Shown here: positions 57,615-64,000 of the stretch, in pieces | How positions within the stretch are numbered: position 1 is the first letter of the stretch | Layout of the letters: every line of letters begins with the position of its first letter | NCBI GenBank assembly: GCA_949775045.1 | Contig: OX459102.1 | Coordinates: 9,271,738-9,335,737 of the forward strand | Origin: Metridium senile | Taxonomy: Eukaryota; Cnidaria; Anthozoa; Actiniaria; Metridiidae | Direction: 5' to 3' | DNA length: 64,000 bases | Made by a program: the position numbers and the translations under genes | Notes under the pieces: model-generated | The model's database searches: none | Seen by the model: only the letters and a program-made list of their open reading frames with translations | Told to the model about the DNA's origin: nothing

Positions 57615-58587
57615 CCCCTTTAGTGAAGAAGAGCTTATAGTTTATGATACTGTGTTAGGCAGTCCAGAAAAACATTAGGATATGTTGTTTGCGTAACCAC
57701 AATTCCTTTCGGGCGTGCAATCGCCGTTCACCGTTCATTCCTTCAACCTTTTTAAAATAGGTTTATATGTCTTAGAATTACATAGAAATTGCCGATAGTT
57801 TGTAGACTTGAAGTGTTCACCGTAATCTCGGTTGCGACATTAATATTTGAAAAGAGGCGTATTTGTTAATCAATAATAGAGTTACCACATCCCCATCCAT
57901 TCCCTTCCCCCCACTGGGTTAAATATTGACCAACCATGGAGATATATATTTTAACAAGCATCAATCTGTGAGAGTTTTAATCGCTTCACAACATGTGGCC
58001 GGCATTTAAAGCCCAGCTTGACACACATATATCATTATCTTGGCGCTGATGATGCTAAATATGGCCCAGATGTGTTTATAAACATCAAAATTCATTATTG
58101 CAAGGGTGATTAGACTCACCTAGTAAATAGAAGTGTACGGCCGCGTACTGTTTTATTACCGAGTCAGTTCCCAATTGGTTGACCTCGTCTTTTATTCAGA
58201 CTTTGACTTTGTCTTTGGTGTGGTATTGTGGTAGTTGTGTTATCTGCTGGTTCCGTGTTTTTGAACCTAAAATGGGGAGATTGTCTGGAAGATAAGGTAA
58301 GACAAATAAGTGATTCTTGATGTATTAAATACGTTAGGTTATAGTGAAATATAGTAAGGGTTATTGGGATCTTCAAATCATTTTTTTTCCTTCTTGTTTG
58401 TTTGTCTTTATTTGAAGGAACCTGGAATACGAGGTAAGACAAACATGCGACTCTCAATGTATTAAATACTTTAGGATTAAAGTGAAAATATAATTAAGGT
58501 TAATGGGATCTAGAAATCATGTTATCTTCTTGTCTTTGTCTTCATTTGTAAAAAATAGCTTATTATTTTACGGATAAAAGGGAAAGG
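57615..58587. other. Intergenic DNA
   Basis: A loosely repeated pair around 58290-58360 and 58430-58520 (AGGTAAGACAAA..., TGTATTAAATAC) suggests an old ~150-bp duplication. No gene is seen. Confidence 0.4.
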
Positions 58588-59035
58588 AATGAAATAGATA
58601 TGCATGAAACGGACAATAACACAATGAAACAGAATGAAGCAAATGAAATGTAATGAAACAGAATGGAACGAAATGGAATGAAAGAATGAAATAAATATGC
58701 ATCAAACGGACTATAACAGAATGAAGCAAATGAAATGTAATGAAACAGAATACAGCGAAATGGAATGAAAGAATGAAATAAATATGCATGAAACGGACTA
58801 TAACACAATGAAACCAAATGAAATGCAATGAAACAGAATGGAACGAAATGGAATAAAAGAATGAAATAAATATGCATCAAACGGACTATAACACAATGAA
58901 ACCAAATGAAATGCAATGAAACAGAATGGAACGAAATGGAATGAAATAAATATGCATGAAACGGACTATAACACAATGAAACCAAATGAAACCAAATGAA
59001 ATGCAATAAAACAGAATAGAGCGAAATGGAATGAA
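58588..59035. repeat. ~88-bp tandem repeat built of GAATG/AAATG pentamers
   Basis: GAAATAAATATGCAT recurs at 58591, 58688, 58775, 58863 and 58943. The Phe/His/Ser-rich open frames across it are artefacts. Confidence 0.85.
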
Positions 59036-59094
59036 AGAAATGAATTTTTTATTAGTCTTTTGGCCGTTGTAATGACGATATCAAACATTCTGTA

Positions 59095-59135
59095 ACATCC
59101 CTGAAGATGGGCGCTTAGCCCGAAACGTCGGATTT
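59095..59135 (+). repeat. Penelope-type/hammerhead-like box
   Basis: CTGAAGATGGGCGCTTAGCC followed by CGAAACGTCGG: CTGANGA, a GGGC/GCCC stem and GAAAC. It resembles the catalytic core of a hammerhead, with one extra base before the stem; the other stems were not established. Confidence 0.4.
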
Positions 59136-59616
59136 AATAATCTAAAAAAGGTTGATGACTCTTACTTCTTTTTACAATGATTCCAACCTACAAACCTACA
59201 CTAGAAATGAAATTGTAATTGGCTACGCTGTTGTGGTTTTTCCTTTTCCTCTTTCTTTCGTGTGATATTATTTTATTGTTATTTGCGGTGAAGCTTAAAA
59301 AATAAAGAAAGAAAGAAAATGAAAGGAAACAAAATTGTATGAATATTATAACGAATATTATAACGAATAATAAATTATAACGAATAATATTGAGATAAAA
59401 TAACAAGTTCAACTCTAAACAAAGTAATGCATTTATCTAAAACGTTTTGGCCAATTTTCCTCATTATCGCGACTATCCTTATATTTTGTTTCATTTTAAA
59501 ACGATTATTTTAATTTAAGTCTATTACTCGGTAAAACCTTTAGTAACAAGCATATAGATCGATTGATATTGAATACAGTATTTTAAAGGCACTATTTAAT
59601 TTGAGACAATATACGA
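59136..59616. other. Intergenic DNA, nothing seen
   Basis: No recognised feature. Confidence 0.4.
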
Positions 59617-59900
59617 TATAGAGGGATTTCATGGCAGCCAAGTTCATGGGCAAGTACAAAAGAAAGTTTTGTGAATGAGATTTCAATCAGTTCCCTTTAG
59701 AGAAAAGAAAATGGAGTAAACGAGTATAAAGAGTAAACTTCCTTTTACGCCGACGAAGGGCGAGTAAAGCTCGAAACGCCAGTAACGTTAAATCAGTATT
59801 TTACGGCGTTATTAAAAAATTTCATTATGTTACCTATCGTTGAGAGAAAAGGGTCCATTGTTTTGACCACAAACACGGCTGCCATGAAACCCCTTTATAT
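59617..59900. mobile_element. MITE with TATAGAGGGATTTCATGGC ends, invaded by a Penelope-type piece
   Basis: Left end TATAGAGGGATTTCATGGCA, right end GCCATGAAACCCCTTTATA; TA at both borders. Between them, 59745-59850 holds GACGAAGGGCGAGTAAAGCT / CGAAACG and TTTACGGCGTTATTAAAAAA, a Penelope-type segment. Confidence 0.55.
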
Positions 59901-59975
59901 CTACATCGAAGTAAGATTGTAGCCAACATGCTAGTTTTGGTTTCATAGACCTGTGTCTGTTTCAAAACCTTATCT

Positions 59976-60295
59976 ACCCCCCCCCCCCCCCCTTTGTCTA
60001 TGTGGTAGGAGTGACCAGCGTACCATTAAAAAAATTGCTTGTGCGTACCTTTTAGGGTCATTTTCGGGTTCTGACTCAAAAATCAGTTACGTAACATGAC
60101 TCCATACCTGTAAGGGTCAATTTTACTCTGATATGTTGCTAAAAGTAAGCTTTGCTGGCAAGAACATTGCACAGCCGTACCTTTTAGGGGTTGATATCAA
60201 CAAGGCTTTGACAGATATTTTAATCTGTGCGTGGTGCCTTTAAGTAGCCGTTGCAATTTCTGCCGATCACCCCTTCCCTATTGGGAACTACCGGG
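59976..60295. mobile_element. Poly-C foldback of the GTACCTTTTAGGG family
   Basis: A C-run then TTTGTCTATGTGGTAGG at the left; GATCACCCCTTCCCTATTGG at the right; GCGTACCTTTTAGGGTC boxes inside. The ends are more diverged than in 24697-24946. Confidence 0.5.
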
Positions 60296-60344
60296 CCTTT
60301 GAATTACGCAGGGTCCAAAAAACGTAACAATTTCAACTTCCGCC

Positions 60345-60600
60345 TTTCAACTTCCAAAATGACCATTGTTTTGACCACAAACTTGGCTGTCATGAAATTC
60401 TTCCATATTTACATCGAAGTAAGATTGTAGACATGCTAGTTTTGTTTTCATAGACCTGTGTTTATATTTCAATAACACTGATCTATAACGGGCGTTTGAC
60501 CTACGCGGTGTTCCCCAGGGCACCAGAAACGTTACAAGTTCCACTTCCGCGTAATCATCAACAAAAACAGCAAGCCGCACACATTACTATAACGCGTGCG
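60345..60600. repeat. Second copy of the GACCACAAACTTGGC repeat
   Basis: CCATTGTTTTGACCACAAAC, CATGAAATTCTTCCATAT and TACATCGAAGTAAGATTGTAG match 59852-59985. Confidence 0.6.
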
Positions 60601-60658
60601 GTCAATCACCCACATAATACACTTAAATAATACCATGGAAGAGTTCTATCACTGTTGA

Positions 60659-61058
60659 ATTGCCGGATTTCAAGCCGTTAGGGGCTGGAGCGAATTGCCT
60701 TACACTTTGTTAAACAAGATTTGGTTTACATAATCAGAGAAACCTTTTCAAGCTTTACAAAATCCTGAAGTTTGGTGTTGATAAGTTTAATATTGTGTGA
60801 AATACAGCCATTCAAAAACTTGAAAATTTATGAAGAAATGTATGGAAAACCAGTTAAGTTGTCCGGTTTTTGACATTTCCCACTGACATTTCTTTACAAA
60901 CGTCAATAGCTGTATCTCATGCAATATTAAACCAATCAACACCAAACATCAAGACATTGTAACGCTTGACAAGGTTTCTCTGATTATATAAATAAAATCT
61001 TGTTTGACAAAGTATATGGTGATTCGCCCAAGCCCCTAACGGCTTGAAATCCGGCAAT
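60659..61058. mobile_element. Palindromic MITE with ATTGCCGGATTTCAAGCCG ends
   Basis: Arms of about 170 bp (60659-60825 and 60890-61058) include AGCCGTTAGGGGCT and AACCTTTTCAAGC boxes and their inverted copies. Non-coding. Confidence 0.7.
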
Positions 61059-61377
61059 GTGAATATATTCGTCGGTAACAAATCGAGTTTGGGGACTGGG
61101 TTCGAGTTTTTACTTGCATTGTTGCTTGGGATTGTTTGAAAGGACAGAGACGCCATCTTGTTTTTTCATTGATGTAAATGAAATATATGCAACGTTTTTT
61201 AGTCCTTAGGTCGACAATTCGATAGATCAGTTTAGTAATTAGGACGAAGCATTAATATTGTAGAAACAGGTAGCCCATCTTGTATTAACCTGACAGGGCA
61301 AAGGTTGTAGTGTGTATCAAAACGGACCAAAGAATCCGAAACCGCGAGAGGGAAGTGACATTATAATTACGTGATAG
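61059..61377. other. Intergenic DNA, nothing seen
   Basis: No recognised feature. Confidence 0.4.
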
Positions 61378-61558
61378 GTTATATAATAAAATTTGTAACA
61401 CCGTGAAAAATGTTGACTTAAAAACTTTACTGACGTTTTGAGCTTTAGCCTTTTATAATTTCGCCTCTTTTACTCCGACGAAGGGCTAAAGCTCGAAACG
61501 TTAGTAAAGTTGAGTCAACATTTTTTTATCATTTTATTATTTTAACAATGTCATTATA
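61378..61558. mobile_element. Penelope-type terminal repeat, inverted pair
   Basis: AAATTTGTAACACCGTGAAAA, GACGTTTTGAGCTTTAGCC on the left and CCGACGAAGGGCTAAAGCTC, GAAACG on the right. Same arrangement as 36125-36370, followed here by the 96-bp minisatellite. Confidence 0.55.
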
Positions 61559-61561
61559 TTA

Positions 61562-62305
61562 GGCCAAGTAAAACAAAACATGTTTATCGTCCGAATTTTT
61601 AATTAAAATAATGCGGGCGGGCGGTTTTTTTTATTTTTTATTATTTCCCATAAGTTGTTTTATTCACAGCTTTAACCCATGTAATGACGATTCCAGGTAC
61701 CTACGAGGGAAAAGGATCGAATTTTCCGGAAAAAGAGTCAATAAATATACGCAACTTTGGTTGATATAATGTTCAAATATATTCTAAACAGCAACAAATA
61801 TACAAACGTACAACTTGAATATTGTATGCAATATCTTATAATATGTGTCTGACTCATGTTTTAATACAACTGGCTCGGAGTTGTTTCTGTCAAAAACAGT
61901 TTAAAGTCCACAGAAATCAATGAGCTTTGTCTTTTAGTGCTTATTTAAGTTGTTCATAGACAAATCAATGGCACTGAGGAAAGAAAAGTAAAGATGGTCA
62001 TATTTCCAAGTTGTAAGGCTAATGTATTTTACTAATAAGCATTTCTTTATTCTTGTTTTGAGGGAGAGCAATCACATATAATCATGAGCCTGTAACTTTT
62101 TTGAAACAAAAGATTACATGAAAATTTTTTTGGATTCCGTAAACCCAATAGCGTAAATTTCTGAAATCAGTAAATTTTTGTTTTTGTTTATCTTCTTCGT
62201 ATTTATTAAAGCTGATGTTGTAATAACAAATAATAAAAAAATCCGTGAGGCCCAAAAAATTGAAGCGGGCGGGGACGATAAACATATGTTTTTTTTTACT
62301 TGGCC
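61562..62305. mobile_element. 744-bp element, TTA target duplication (Harbinger-like)
   Basis: Inverted ends of about 30 bp: GGCCAAGTAAAA, AACATGTTTATCGTCC and the inverted GGACGATAAACATATG... / TTTTACTTGGCC. TTA is duplicated at 61559-61561 and 62306-62308. Sister repeats (CATTATATTACCTATCG) show the uninterrupted target. No transposase, so it is a non-autonomous copy. Confidence 0.75.
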
Positions 62306-62930
62306 TTACCTATCGTTTATATCAAATACTGACGCAACCTATACTAGTTTACTCGCTAGTTTCTATATATAATTACATGTACATACACTGTAAAAAGAAA
62401 AGAGTCGTTTTTACTCGCTAGTTTCTATTTCTATTTCTATTTTCACGGTGTTACAAATTTCATTCTATTACCTATCGTTTATATCAAATACCGACGCAGC
62501 CTATACTAGTTTACTCGCTAGTTTCTATTTCTATTTGTTACGTTGTTACAAATTTCATTATATTACCTATCGTTTATATCAAACACTGATGCACCCTATA
62601 CTAGTTTACTCGCTAGTTTTCATTTCTAATTTTTACGGTGTTACAGTACAAATTTTATTCTATTACCTATCGTTTATATCAAATACCGACGCAGCCTATA
62701 CTAACTTACTCGCTAGTTTCTATTTCTATTTTTACGGTGTTACAAATTTCATGCTATTACCTATCGTTTATATCAAACACTGACGCAGCCTATACTAATT
62801 TACTCGCTAGTTTCTATTTCTATTTTTACGGTGTTACAAATTTCATGCTATTACCTATCGTTTATATCAAACACTGACGCAGCCTATACTATAGTTTACT
62901 CGCTAGTTTCTATCTATAATTACATGTACA
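62306..62930. repeat. ~96-bp Penelope-type minisatellite, about six units
   Basis: GGTGTTACAAATTTCATNCTA and CCTATCGTTTATATCAAA recur near 62446, 62540, 62636, 62736 and 62828; each unit also has GACGCAGCCTATACTA and ACTCGCTAGTTTC. Same unit as 32081-32460. Confidence 0.85.
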
Positions 62931-64000
62931 TATTTTTAAACTTTTTTGCTGAGCATGTCTCTGTCCTCTGATATAAACACGGTATAGCCAGCCAATCACA
63001 GCGCTCATAGTATCTCAAATATGTTATATAGTATATTATAAAATATAATTAAAAACACATTGAATTTTCTGTTATCTTAACCCTTTGAAGTTTCATCCGA
63101 CATATTTGTGCTATTCACTGGAATACATATGGCCGCTCTATACAATTTTATCATTGAAAAATAGACAGTCTATGACTGCATGTGGCTACTGTTAATAGTG
63201 ACAACTAAGGTCTAGAAAACAAACATTTACGAAAACTGAACAGCAACTATATACCTTGAGAGAAAGCATATACTCAAAGCCAACGACTCAGATTTGTAAC
63301 ATTAAACTATTTAGAAGCAATTGCAAATAGCATTAGCGTTGTCTGGGCTTCCTGTGGGTTGCGTTAATTGTGTTGGGCTTCCTGTGTTTCTATTGTTACA
63401 CTCACTCACTCAACCCGATAGCTACTAGTCATATATGGCAGTAGCCACAAAAAAATCAAGTCATGCTTGCTCGCCTATAACTCCGTAACAAAATGATATA
63501 CAGTCGTGTAGTGTAACCAGTATATAAATATGATTTTGAACGCTTTACAAGATTATACAAATTCAAATTTATTATAATGCGAAATAACGATTTTGAAATT
63601 GGTAATGGATGGTGAAATCCAGTAATTCGCTTAACTTACTTACTTGCTCGCTTACTTAATCTGAAAAAACTTTTTGGAAAGCCAAAACATAATATATATC
63701 GGCTGTAACAACTAAAGTCTGCAAAGACGACTGTCGTAAATGGCCGCCACTAATAATCATAATTTTTTAAATTGATGTTTTAAGAAAAAGAAAGCTATCA
63801 TATGATAGAAATTTACCATAACAATAACTTGTGAAATTTTGAGAAAAAACAATTAGCCGTTTGAAAGAAGCTATAAGAGTTTGAAAAATCAGAGAAACAC
63901 CAAAACGAGGCATCAAAGGCCTCAGCAGAAAGTTACATAAAAATCTCTACATTTTTCTTTGAGCATAACTTCTTTGGTATTTTAGCCAGAGCATCAAAAC
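62931..64000. other. Intergenic DNA with two CACAGGAAGCCCA ends
   Basis: TGGGCTTCCTGTG occurs at about 63348 and 63381 in the same orientation, as single ends of the CACAGG family. Otherwise no gene or repeat is recognised up to the window edge. Confidence 0.4.

Noticed and set aside
58563..59006. 147-codon minus-strand frame rich in Phe, His and Ser
   Set aside because: Tandem repeat of ~88 bp; the peptide simply repeats with it.

Overview
This is an AT-rich stretch of animal nuclear DNA, most probably from an anthozoan cnidarian (coral, sea anemone or octocoral). Three observations point there. One gene has the collagen + three Ig + fibrinogen architecture of the cnidarian ficolin-like proteins. 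A second, spliced gene has the PAN/apple + fibrinogen-like layout and the C-terminal sequence of the anthozoan 'skeletal organic matrix protein 5-like' proteins. The intergenic DNA is crowded with palindromic MITEs, Penelope-type tandem repeats and 5'-truncated LINE tails, as in coral and anemone genomes. The family names are from memory; no search was run.

Layout. Positions 1-27.8 kb hold a tandem array of three nearly identical single-exon carbohydrate sulfotransferase genes (ATGs at 2778, 14720 and 25642, all on +). Each sits in a duplicated unit with the same upstream block, a MITE just after the stop codon, a 161-bp minisatellite and a LINE tail. Units 1 and 2 grew by later insertions: a 7.0-kb element with ~250-bp inverted ends at 6489-13506 (its empty site survives in unit 2), a 3.7-kb element with ~770-bp inverted ends inserted at TTAA (20154-23873), and a 1.35-kb element with hexamer-rich ends (23892-25244). 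The 7-kb element carries an ORF with a canonical 2A-type motif (GDIESNPGP) and a likely terminal exon of an unrecognised protein.

Positions 27.8-36.6 kb are repeats: a (CACAAG)n satellite, a tRNA-derived SINE split by a MITE, tetra- and trinucleotide arrays and Penelope-type minisatellites. Positions 36.6-41.85 kb hold the secreted PAN/fibrinogen-like gene, interrupted by a 200-bp assembly gap. Positions 41.9-48.4 kb hold degenerate retroelement pieces, several datable MITEs (9-bp, TA and other target duplications), and a diverged copy of the DNA that lies upstream of the ficolin-like gene. The intact single-exon ficolin-like gene is at 48820-50862 (-), and a truncated paralogue of its N-terminal region lies at 53438-53740 (-). 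Positions 54-64 kb are repeats, including a 1.65-kb element whose ends are built from CCGTAAATGTAATA repeats and a TTA-flanked element set in a minisatellite.

How the genes relate. The recognisable products are Golgi or surface/secreted proteins: sulfotransferases that would modify glycans, a lectin-like fibrinogen recognition protein, and a PAN/fibrinogen matrix-type protein. A shared theme of extracellular glycan biology is an inference; nothing in the sequence shows they are co-regulated. Most of the rest is transposon-derived, and comparing the duplicated units allows several insertions to be defined to the base.
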